Origin: Isoperla grammatica
Taxonomy: Eukaryota > Arthropoda > Insecta > Plecoptera > Perlodidae
NCBI GenBank assembly: GCA_945910005.1
Contig: OX246746.1
Location: 22,453,092-22,517,091 of the forward strand
Direction: 5' to 3'
Length of the DNA stretch: 64,000 nt
The translations under genes were made by a program, and so were the position numbers. Of the stretch, positions 23,738 through 32,774 are shown in pieces; the stretch's first letter is position 1, and each line of letters begins with the position of its first letter. Under the pieces are notes generated by a model. It saw only the letters and a list, made by a program, of their open reading frames with translations. It was not told the origin of the DNA and did not search any database.

Positions 23738-24044
23738 TGTTATGGTTGCTTCATGCACACCGTGTGGAATCTCAAATCATGTACTTTAAAGCGCAATAAA
23801 CTTGGAAATACTAACAGGCCAACCCACCGGCCTTCACATCTGCTGTCACTTTCTCTCCAGCCTCTCTCGTCAAAACTGACGTTTCAAAGGACAACCAAAC
23901 CAAAATAATGTTCTCTGGCATCACAGCCTTCTCAGGCCAACCACAACAAACCAAGGTCTACTTGATTGCCGCCTAGCGGCTATCAAGTAGACCTTGCAAC
24001 AAACAACAACACAACAACAACAACAACGACATATCTTCGTAACA
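23738..24044 (-). repeat. 3' LTR, 307 bp
   Basis: On the minus strand it begins TGTTACGAAG directly after the purine tract and ends CCATAACA. It matches 26855-27100 nearly base for base over about 245 bp. It contains a hairpin, AAGGTCTACTTGAT with TAGCGGCTATCAAGTAGACC, at 23955-23997. Confidence 0.92.
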
Positions 24045-24058
24045 CTGCCCCCTCCTTA
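24045..24058 (-). other. Polypurine tract
   Basis: The minus strand reads TAAGGAGGGGGCAG immediately before the 3' LTR. This is the expected site for plus-strand DNA priming in LTR retrotransposons. Confidence 0.8.
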
Positions 24059-24074
24059 ACCTTGATCGTCTCGA

Positions 24075-25004
24075 TCAAAGTTCCCCAGACGCATCACCAT
24101 GGTAGAAAGTCAGTCGATCCAGGTGCACTACCTTCGCCTTGGAACGGTGACTTCGCAACATGGCATTTCCGGACGACGTTTGACGACTTGGCAACGTTGC
24201 CTTCCTTTGCTTCCCGCTTTCGTCTCTCCAAGACGCGGCAACATTGTGTTTCTTTCCACCCAGCTTCCCTTCTTCCGACGACTTGGAAACCTCGCCTTCC
24301 TTTGCCTCGCGTTTACCGTCGCTCGGAGACTTGGCAATCTCGCGTTTCTTCTCGTGCTCCGGGCTCTCGCTCTTGCTCCCATTCGTCTCGAAATTTTGCT
24401 TCACCTTCTGTTTCAGCCACTCGATCTGATAATGTATAAAGCTAGCGGCACCCTCGTCATCATCCTCGTTATCGGCGTCCTTGTCTTTGCGCTCATCCTC
24501 GGTGCGACGCCGTCGTCTAGACAAGTCCTCCGACCCCTCTCGCCACTCCATCGACGCGGGCGGACCCTCGTCGATGAAAACGCTGTTCGCGTCGATGTCA
24601 ATCGGCGGCTCAAGCGTCCTCTTGATGGGGACAGCCGGCTCTTCCGTCTCCGCCGCGTCATCAAGCGACGCCATATCGTCCAGAGCAGCGTCGTCAAGCT
24701 CTGCTTCTCCGCTCGGAGCATCGGCCGACGCTTCCTCCTGCTCGGCGCCACTCGCAGAGAATTCGAGCGGCTCCACATCGGACGAAGCGGCATCGGCCAA
24801 CGCCACCCACTCCCCAGGTCCACTAGGAGCGTCATCAGCGGACGCGTCGTCAACCGACGCCTCGCGTTTCCGCACGCTGGCCTCATGTCGTAGCCGGGGT
24901 AGTCGGTCACACCGTGACGCTTCCGTCGCGCCCGGTCGGATGTTGTTGTGGATCGACGGGTAGTAATAGTTAAAGGGACGGTTTCTCCTCGCGCGCCTCA
25001 GCAA
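24075..25004 (-). pseudogene. Remnant pol C-terminus of the Ty3/gypsy element
   Basis: A frame of about 309 residues overlaps the end of the repeat-encoding frame by about 35 bases. Its last residues read KVVHLDRLTFYHG, matching the conserved C-terminus of Ty3/gypsy integrases, and it stops just before the purine tract. The rest is highly charged: an acidic Asp/Ala/Glu region (residues about 50-150), an RRRRR cluster, and a Lys/Glu-rich stretch. No integrase DDE core, RT or protease motif is present. The acidic region may be newly open sequence rather than ancestral pol. Its function, if any, is unknown. Confidence 0.7.
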
Positions 25005-25039
25005 TCTTCTTGTTGTACGGACGCCTCAGGTAGTGTTCC

Positions 25040-26285
25040 GCACATCTGAAGTCGCCTTCCTCCATGGCGGCCATCTTGTCTGCGCGTCTGAAGTCGCCTT
25101 CTTTGCAGGCGGCCAACTTGTCTGCGCGTCTGAAGTCACCTTCCTCCATGGCGGCCATCTTGTCTGCACGTCTGAAGTGGCCTTCCTCCATGGCGGCCAA
25201 CTTGTCTGCGCATCTGAAGTCACCTTCCTCCATGGCGGCCAACTTGTCTGCGCGTCTGAAGTCACCTTCCTCCATGGCGGCCATCTTGTCTGCACGTCTG
25301 AAGTGGCCTTCCTCCATGGCGGCCAACTTGTCTGCGCGTCTGAAGTTGCCTTCCTCCATGGCGGCCAACTTGTCTGCGCGTCTGAAGTCACCTTCCTCCA
25401 TGGCGGCCAACTTGTCTGTGCGTCTGAAGTCACCTTCCTCCATGGCGGCCATCTTGTCTGCGTGTCTGAAGTCGCCTTCCTCCATGGCGGCCAACTTGTC
25501 TGCGCGTCTGAAGTCGCCTTCTTTGCAGGCGGCCAACTTGTCTGCGCGTCTGAAGTCGCCTTCTTCGCAGGCGGCCATCTTGTCTGCACGTCTGAAGTCG
25601 CCTTCCTCCATGGCGGCAACTTGTCCGCGCGTCTGAAGTCGCCTTCCTCCATGGCGGCCAACTTGTCCGCGCGTCTGAAGTCGCCTTCCTCCATGGCGGC
25701 CAACTTGTCTGCACGCCTGAAGTCCCCTTTCTACATGGTGGCCATCTTGTCTGCACGTCTGAAGTCGCCTTCCTCCATGGCGGCCAACTTGTCTGCGCGT
25801 CTGAAGTCGCCTTCCTCCATGGTGGCCAACTTGTCCGCTCGTCTGAAGTCGCCTTCCTCCATGGCGGCCAACTTGTCTGCTCGCATGAAGTCACCTTCCT
25901 CCATGGCGGCCAACTTGTCCGCGCGTCTGAAGTCGCCTTCCTCCATGGCGGCAACTTGTCCGCGCGTCTGAAGTCGCCTTCCTCCATGGCGGCCAACTTG
26001 TCCGCGCGTCTGAAGTCGCCTTCCTCCATGGCGGCCAACTTGTCTGCACGCCTGAAGTCCCCATTCTACATGGTGGCCATCTTGTCTGCACGTCTGAAGT
26101 CGCCTTCCTCCATGGCGGCCAACTTGTCTGCGCGTCTGAAGTCGCCTTCCTCCATGGTGGCCAACTTGTCCGCTCGTCTGAAGTCGCCTTCCTCCATGGC
26201 GGCCAACTTGTCTGCTCGCATGAAGTCACCTTCCTCCATAGCGGCCATCTTGTCTGCGTGTCTGAAGTCGCCTTCCTCCATGGCG
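25040..26285 (-). repeat. 42-bp coding minisatellite (about 30 units)
   Basis: The unit encodes, on the minus strand, MEEGDFRRADKLAA (14 residues, with K/M/L and C/S/H variants). The array spans about 1246 bp. It contains a higher-order duplication: a marker unit with TTCTACATGGTGG at about 25730 recurs at about 26065, 335 bp away (eight units minus one base). Both copies of this block contain a unit with GGCGGCAACTTG, one base short, so the reading frame shifts near 25615 and again near 25950. Elsewhere unit length is constant at 42, keeping frame. Confidence 0.93.
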
Positions 26286-26293
26286 CCCACGCT

Positions 26294-26707
26294 CTACTTG
26301 CGCTTCCTCGCCTCCATCTCCTCGTTGTTGGCCGCGTCGCCCCGCGCCAGTTTGCGCATGACGTTCGCCTGCGCGACAGTCTGGAGGTCCTGGCCTAGCG
26401 AGAAACGTTGCCGGATCAAGTTCAGGTCTTCGTCTTCGCCCGCTGGCTCCTCCCGCAGACAAGCAATCTGTGCTACTACGCCAGCCTTGAATTGGTCAAC
26501 GTCCTCCTGCCTGTCACTAATTTTAGCCATTATTTTACCCTCCATTTCTTTCTTCACACTCTCAATACACCGTTTCAATTCATCATGACTTTTCTTCATC
26601 TCTTCTCTCGCCTCTTTTTGCGCCTTCCGTGACTCTTCCAGTCCTTTCTTCGTCTCTTCTTTTATGCCTACCATTATCTCTAATAGCTATTGGATCTGGG
26701 CCTCCAT
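26294..26707 (-). CDS. gag-like coiled-coil N-terminus of the LTR element
   Basis: The first ATG after the primer-binding site is at 26707. The frame hits an amber TAG at 26689-26687, resumes with MVGIKEETKKGLEE at 26674, and reads 126 residues to a second amber at about 26294. It then continues in the same frame into the 14-residue repeats. The sequence is Lys/Glu-rich with strong coiled-coil character (residues about 1-60), then a short Gln/Arg-rich part. I see no major-homology region or CCHC knuckle, so the gag label comes from position (PBS-proximal, first frame) rather than a domain. The two ambers may be mutations or, less likely, readthrough sites. Confidence 0.55.
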
Positions 26708-26836
26708 GGTTTTTTTTCTCTGAGCTCTAGTTTGTACGGCTATACACTAACCACTAGTCAAGAAGGTTCTACGTACACACACATGAGCAGTTACAGTATT
26801 CGTGCACCGGTTTACGCGCCGCCGTTGATTGTAATA

Positions 26837-26853
26837 TCCCACTTCTGACACCA
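26837..26853 (-). promoter_or_regulatory. Primer-binding site, tRNA-Leu
   Basis: The minus strand reads TGGTGTCAGAAGTGGGA starting one base after the 5' LTR. The plus-strand TCCCACTTCTGACACCA equals the 3' end of an animal tRNA-Leu (TCCCACTTCTGACA plus CCA), as I know that tRNA. tRNA-Leu priming is documented for some Ty3/gypsy elements. Confidence 0.9.
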
Positions 26854-26854
26854 A

Positions 26855-27100
26855 TGTTACGGTTGCTTCATGCACACCGTGTGGAATCTCAAATCATGTA
26901 CTTTAAAGCGCAATAAACTCGGAAATACTAACAGGCCAACCCACCGGCCTTCACATCTGCTGTCACTTTCTCTCCAGCCTCTCTCGTCAAAACTGACGTT
27001 TCCCAGGACAACCAAACCAAAACAATGTTCTTTGGCATCACAGCTTTCTCAGGCCAACCACAACAAACCAAGGTCTACTTGATTGCCGCCTAGCGGCTAT
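26855..27100 (-). repeat. 5' LTR, truncated
   Basis: Matches the 3' LTR from its CCGTAACA end for about 245 bp, then stops just past the centre of the internal hairpin (GCCGCCTAGCGGCTATC). The expected first 60 bp are missing and duplication unit 2 sequence (AGTCTTCTAATGAAGAC) follows at about 27125. About 440 bp present in unit 1 (11288-11728) are also missing here. This is consistent with one deletion removing LTR start and flank. Confidence 0.88.
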
Positions 27101-27256
27101 CTATTCTGTAGCGGCTATACAGAAAGTCTTCTAATGAAGACTTTGACACGATTACTGCATCATTAAGAACTCCTCTATGCCTGGAGTATCAGATGCACAG
27201 ATCAGTGAATTATGTAGTTATCTATGAGTAGCTTACATACTTCCGACACGTGCTAC

Positions 27257-27316
27257 AAGACCTTGATCACTCGGGTGTAAGAAGACTACTCACAGAGTGA
27301 TCAAGGTCTTGTACCA
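27257..27316. repeat. Hairpin CAAGACCTTGATCACTC, unit 2 copy
   Basis: Same 17-bp stem as at 11877-11936, followed by TACCAAAACGTCC. The A of the trailing motif differs between copies. Confidence 0.8.
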
Positions 27317-27458
27317 AAACGTCCCGGAAAACTTGTGTTGTCCACTATGTTGTTATTTAATTTCTATACCCCAATGGTCTACAGTTCAGGTAAACTGTTG
27401 GGGTCTATCCTTCTACCCATCATATACGTTATGTTTTAAATTCTAACGGCTATATGTT

Positions 27459-27678
27459 AAATAATTATTTCTTGGGGTATTGTCACGTGAGTTATAAAAT
27501 GAGTGTTTTACTTCGCCTACTTTTGAGTGAAGATTAGACCGGCCAAGCGGAGGGAGGTAGACCCAATGGAACCCCTGAGGAGGATGTGTGATATCACATC
27601 GAAACGTCGGGATAGTGGGTTAGTCAAAACCCTCATTTTATAACTCACGTGACAATACCGCAAGTAATTATTATTTAA
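27459..27678. mobile_element. Foldback element with hammerhead-like core, unit 2 copy
   Basis: Paralogue of 12088-12308 with the same inverted arms (GTCACGTGAGTTATAAAATG). The centre reads CTGAGGA (27575-27581), stem GATGTG/CACATC, then GAAACGTC (27601-27608). The GAAA box is intact here, so this is the better candidate of the two for a former ribozyme. Confidence 0.7.
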
Positions 27679-29289
27679 TATATTTAAGTATATATATCAA
27701 CAATGCTACACAAAAATCTGAGATAGCGCACTGTGCTAAATGTTAAGCCCTACCGACTGAATGATTTGTACATAAAACATAAATCAGTGCAGAAACAGCT
27801 TGTTATTTGTATTGAGTTTGTAATACTTACTATAGATTTAATAATCAAAATAACTAGGCCTACACTAGGTACCAGATCTTATTATAATATTTGATAATCG
27901 ATCATTCAGCCTGTACCATAGGCCTACAAATGTGGTTTAGGCCTAAAGTTCGTCTCTATCCAAGATGCCCAACGGCAAATAGGTTTCCTCAAAGGGAGGC
28001 TTATTTCCCGCTCACTTTGCAAGGTATTAAACATCAAGCTTTTCACCAGGAAGGATTCATTCAAATTTCAATATTCCAAAAGTGGGAGGTCAAAATAACA
28101 CCCCTTACTTCAATAGGTAGGTATAATATGAAACTTTATAGTGCATTGTGTAGTGGTGATACGAAACTACAAAGACCTGCGATCCAACATTTTTCGATGA
28201 TGTTTACCATTATTGAGATAAGAATAAATATCAGTAATTTTGTGTGCATTTAATAGTGAGACTTTGGCCTCTATATTAAAAACTTCCATTTAGACACTAA
28301 CAGCTTGGATTCAAACTTATCTTTAGTAGAGGCGGAACCACTACTACGGTACTACTACTTATCTACTAGGTACTTATACAGAACTACGGAAACGGCCCCT
28401 CCAGGTGTGGCCCCCCAAGGGGGTCTTTCTGCACATACCTATCATCATTTATTGATTATGCATTCTAACCAAAAAAATAAGCTACAAAAATTTCCCTTCC
28501 CTTCTTCTCTGTAAGTCCCACTCCCAGGGCCCCAAAGATCCTTTACTGTGCCTTACCCCACCCCCCAGTCCGCCGCAGTCTTCAGTGAAAATAATGATAT
28601 TATATATTATGATTGTGCACATAAGTTAAGCAAAAAATGCAAAAAATAATTTTTTGTCACATTTTGCCAGTTTCTAGACCTGCAAAGTAGGGCTTCAACA
28701 ACATATCTAAATAGTATAAATATATTTATACTATTGATTGTAAATATATTTACGTAATAGTTATATCTATGTACAACAACAACATGCAAATAAAAGATTG
28801 GTGGTGGTGGTGCCAAACAGCAGTTTTTTGCACTCAATCTCAATTTAACGTAACCAATCATCGGTGACGACCGAACAGTAATGCTCGACATGCGCGCAAA
28901 AACGAAAATAAGAACTAGGCATACAGAATTGAAAGTGCAAATTTGTTCTTTATCTTAGAGTGCATTCAGCAGACGGCCTTCACTGGTCATGGCCCGGCTA
29001 TGGCCTACAGTTGAAATCTGGCGGCTCTGGCGCTAGCCGGGCCGTGGCCAATGACGTTACTAAATTATGTCACTGAACGACGGTAACATGTAGTTCTTTG
29101 ATAGTAGCCATGTCCAGGCTGCAGCCAAGCCGCCTGCTGAATGCACCCTAAATTATGGCGGCTAGGGCAATCACTTGTATAAGCACCTCCTTTAACTTTT
29201 TGGATCTCTGATATTGCTGCAATAACTGGAGCGAAACCAGACCAAGACCAAGACAAAGAACTAGAATTTCCATCCACAATAATATTTGG

Positions 29290-29820
29290 AGAGACTAGGC
29301 CTAGGCCTAGACCTACGTCCTTAGCCCTAGGCCCGAAAAAGCGTACGCCTAGGCCTAGCCTACCGATGGGTTAGCCAAGAAGGCAAAAAGCTTAAAATTA
29401 ACCAAGGGTACTAGGCCTAGGCCTATGCTTACATAGCTTTAATTAACAGGTTAAGCATCGAGGCACGCTCACACAAGGCTTAGGCCCAGGGCTACATAAA
29501 CTTTCTTCCACTCGTATTTAAGTAGTTCTAGGCTTAGGTCTAGGCCTAGGCCTAGGTCTAGGCCTAGGCCTACCCAAGAGGCTACGTATCTAGGCATATC
29601 CTAGTAAGGGCCTAGAGGGGTGCTATAGGGAGCATTAGGCCTCTAGGCCTCGGATACTTAACCTGAAAGCATACATAACAGCAACATAGGCCTAACCTAC
29701 CTACCTATGCGGAGATAATAACATTATAACTACGTCGGGGGGTGTACCTATGCCTAGGCCTAGGCCTAGGCTACGGCCTAGGGTCTAGGCTAGGCCCTAC
29801 CCTAGACTTAGTCCAATCTC
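29290..29820. repeat. TAGGCC-hexamer-rich tract (unit 2)
   Basis: Paralogue of 18440-19010 with different hexamer counts. Confidence 0.85.
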
Positions 29821-30120
29821 GAATAATCTTACCTGACAGCACATAGCCCCTATAATATACGCATAATCACACTAATGAGTCGCCATCTGAACCATTTTAC
29901 AGCAGTCGGTTATTTGATTAATCTAATAAAATAGTAAAGACATTGCAGTAATCGGCAATGCTATGTTCTTGATGAGCATTGAGCCGTACGCGTGTTTTGT
30001 CTCCGTTCAAATGCTGTCCTCTGATTGGTTCATAAGTGACAATGGCGCACAAGGAAAAGAGCGTTGCCATCTATTGGTAGTTAATAGAACTAATTGTAGC
30101 GCGTTTATTTTAAACGGTAT
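29815..30120 (+). repeat. Promoter-like repeat module, copy 4 of 4
   Basis: Contains TCTCGAATAATCTTACCTGA, CTCTGATTGGTTCATAAG (about 30019) and CTATTGGTAGTTAAT. The spacing between the ATTGG boxes is shortened by a small deletion after GACAATGG. Confidence 0.65.
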
Positions 30121-30249
30121 GATTAATTTGGAAATGATTGTTATCGCCTTGATTATCTGTAACTGTAATAATAGTACGGGAGCGTTTATAGTTCCGTGGT
30201 AGTTTTAGTATGATACGGTTGGTCTGCTTTTGGGTCCATCAGAAATTAC

Positions 30250-30612
30250 TTTTAGATGAATAATTTTCATGGTGGTACACGGGTTCCTCCACACGGTTTC
30301 CGTGTGGCTCTTGTTTTGGTGACGTCATCAAGTTGGCACTAAAACAAAATTGGCAATATATCCGTTATACGGATGTCAATGTTTATGCTCTCATTTAGTA
30401 ATATAGGTCAATATTTTGATAACTTTATTTTTAGGTGTATAGAAATTACCTTTTACCTACATTGAAAGTCAGACCATAAAATTGGAATCCGTCCATACGC
30501 GGTACGGATATATTGAAAATTGTATTAATTTTGATGGCGGCCATCTTGATGACGTCACTAAAACTATACGCCACGGAATCGATAGTTACGCCATGAAAAT
30601 TATTCATCTAGT
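30250..30612. mobile_element. Foldback MITE with TGACGTCA palindromes
   Basis: TAGATGAATAATTTTCATGG at about 30254 is mirrored by CCATGAAAATTATTCATCTA ending near 30610. Inner arms are also inverted (GTGACGTCATCAAG against CTTGATGACGTCAC). No coding capacity. It sits at the right edge of duplication unit 2. Confidence 0.75.
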
Positions 30613-31184
30613 AGTAGAGTTTTGTGATTTTAAAAATCCATCCCTATGAGGAAACCGCCCACGGGGTTGAATTTGGTATACATGCGACAACTGAAAACTA
30701 TCATGGATGGCATCGCTTTAGTGAAGTGAACCGTAACAACAACAATCGAGTAGGTTGTAGGAGTCACTAGCACTGAGGTTTTTTGGAGGAGAACGTTTTA
30801 CCCAGCCGATTTTGTCGGGATTGGCTCCTTGTAGGGTTGGTAAGAAAGTAATAAGCGGAAAGTACTTGCATGTATTTTATTTTATTTATTTCCCTCAATT
30901 CTGATCTAATTCTAAAATACGATATGCAAGACAAAATGCCACACTTAAATCTCTATAGCCTGGCTTGCCATCCTCATACGTCCAGAAAAAACACAGATTA
31001 TCCCTATTTTACTCTCTATTTTCTGTGTCCCGAATATTTGGGAATGTCCAGATTTTCAAATCTTACATACAGACGGAGCGTTACTGACTTTTAACAATGA
31101 TGTGGAGAATATACACTTGCAGACGTACTTACCTGGATAAATGGCTGAAATCTTATGATGATGTCTTTGTTTTCTCTAATGACA
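30613..31184. other. Gene-free stretch
   Basis: No domain-bearing frame, RNA gene or clear repeat boundary is visible. Confidence 0.4.
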
Positions 31185-31192
31185 CTAATACC

Positions 31193-31801
31193 CAGTGTTG
31201 GAAAGTAGCGCGCTAAAAGTAGCGCGCTACCAGTAGCATGCTACTTTTCTTCAGTAGCGGAATGGTAGCGCGCTACTTTAAAAAACGTGGTAGCGTAGCG
31301 AGTAGCATGCTACATTTTTCAAGTAGCGTTAGCGGAAATTGCCGCTACTTTATTTTCCTTCCCTGGCTCAAGTTTTTTGAACACTTAGTGACCGTCATCT
31401 AAAACCTACCCCAATTTGACATGGTCGTAAATATCTTCGTGGGTCAATGGTTGATGAGTAATGGGCCACTAATCTACATTCTACACAGTCATCAATAATA
31501 ATTTACTATAATATGAGCATAAACTTTGTTGCCTACAATTATTTTTAGAATAGTGTGATACCAAAGATTACTGAGTATCTTTGGTGATACTCCCAGAAAC
31601 TTGAAACCACGGTGTTTATTTGGTTTGTAGCTTTGCGTGATATGTCATACTTGTTGTTTTCGAAAAGAAGCGCGAAAAGTAGCGCAAAAGTAGCGCGCTA
31701 CTTTAAAAAAAATGTAGCGTGAACGGTAGCGCGCTACTTTTTAAGCGGAAGTAGCGGTAGCGTTAGCATGCTACTTTAAAACAGTAGCGTTTAAAACACT
31801 G
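31193..31801. mobile_element. hAT MITE built of GTAGCGCGCTAC palindromes, 609 bp
   Basis: The element begins CAGTGTTGGAAAGTAGCG and ends CAGTAGCGTTTAAAACACTG. The flanks are an exact 8-bp duplication CTAATACC (31185-31192 and 31802-31809). Both subterminal zones carry many copies of the palindromes GTAGCGCGCTAC and GTAGCATGCTAC in both orientations. Such arrays are typical binding-site clusters of non-autonomous hAT elements. No coding capacity. Confidence 0.93.
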
Positions 31802-32134
31802 CTAATACCACAGATGACTAATTCTTGTTACTAATACCAAAATGGGAAGAATTTCAAGCAATTTGTGTAATTCTGAAGTGTAGGCAAAACGCCATTGATG
31901 ATAATATTTTATTTTGAACAATTCTCTGCACTGAAAACGTTGCTACAAGGCAAATAGTATTCAGAGAAGAATGGCACAAATAACTAGGTCTTATGAAATG
32001 GAAGTTACTTTTAAACTGCCAAGCATAGAACAGCTTTAAGTGTTTGCAAACTGCCCAATTTTACTTTTCTGGCCTAGATCATAATAATAATGTGGAAATA
32101 ATGTTTTCCCTGATGAACTGTCAAGTGGGCTGAT

Positions 32135-32410
32135 AATTAATAATTTTTCGTAGGAATACCCGTTATAGGGTGCACACCAGTTTTACCTGATGTGCCCCTC
32201 TTCAGGTGACTAACTAACTAGGTTATTAAGGTGTTTGGATAGCTAGGAAGGAATGTCCGAGGGCTTTTAGTAGGACTCAATCCCAGCATTCGCCTTTACG
32301 ACTGAGGAATACCTCGGAAAAACCTTCAGTCAGTACTGCCGGTGGCCGGAATCGAACCGGCGACCTACCGAATTAGAGTCTCACGTCTTACCGCTGAGCC
32401 GCCTCTATCG
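32135..32410 (-). mobile_element. tRNA-derived SINE, 276 bp
   Basis: On the minus strand the head carries an A-box-like GGCTCAGCGGTAAGACG and a perfect B box GGTTCGATTCC, followed by a tRNA-unrelated body and an AT-rich tail at about 32135-32150. The 10-bp direct repeat GTGGGCTGAT flanks it exactly (32125-32134 and 32411-32420). The body includes GCGAATGCTGGGATTGAGT, which is also found near 63760, suggesting a shared central domain. Transcription would be by RNA polymerase III from the internal boxes. Confidence 0.9.
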
Positions 32411-32607
32411 GTGGGCTGATGAAAGAATAGTCTTCTCCTTAGTTCTGTTCAAATTCCGATCAATAATCCTTATGCAATATAACTTTAAAGAAAGATTGGA
32501 TTTGCACAGAGCTTCATAATTATTTAAAGTCAAATTCAAAGTTGTTGTCAGGAATAAGTTATTCGCAGAACTATGATTGGGCTAAAAAACAAAACATAAT
32601 AATATGT

Positions 32608-32611
<4 letters not shown>

Positions 32612-32682
<71 letters not shown>

Positions 32683-32707
32683 TTATAATAATAATAATAA
32701 TAATAAC

Positions 32708-32772
<65 letters not shown>
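32612..32772. repeat. (AAT)n microsatellite
   Basis: About 160 bp of AAT repeat with two small interruptions. The long poly-Asn/Ile/Tyr frames over it are artefacts. Confidence 0.95.

Positions 32773-32774
<2 letters not shown>

Larger units (their letters stand above)
23738..27100 (-). mobile_element. Ty3/gypsy-derived LTR element with pol deleted and internal 42-bp VNTR
   Basis: A minus-strand LTR element. Its 3' LTR is at 23738-24044 and its truncated 5' LTR at 26855-27100. A tRNA-Leu primer-binding site lies at 26837-26853 and a purine tract at 24045-24058. The interior encodes a coiled-coil gag-like N-terminus, about 30 units of a 14-codon repeat, and only the extreme C-terminus of pol. 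Protease, RT, RNase H and most of integrase are missing, so it would depend on another element. It is specific to unit 2. The 3-kb length and cis signals fit a LARD-like derivative. Confidence 0.88.
21679..30180. repeat. Segmental duplication, unit 2
   Basis: Collinear with unit 1 (7553-19425), with which the matching segments are listed. It lacks both hAT insertions, the CR1-like element and the 12690-13531 segment. It carries instead the MITE at 22046-22519 and the Ty3/gypsy derivative at 23738-27100. Confidence 0.85.

Noticed and set aside
24099..24963. 264- and 160-codon plus-strand frames
   Set aside because: Antisense to the pol-remnant frame whose integrase-like C-terminus fixes the coding strand.
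25040..26285. Regular 42-bp array as a CRISPR
   Set aside because: There are no variable spacers, the repeats are contiguous, and the context is a eukaryotic LTR element.
25033..26588. Plus-strand frames of repeated SARLKSPSSMAANL type
   Set aside because: Antisense shadow of the minus-strand 42-bp coding repeat inside the LTR element, whose orientation is fixed by primer site and purine tract.
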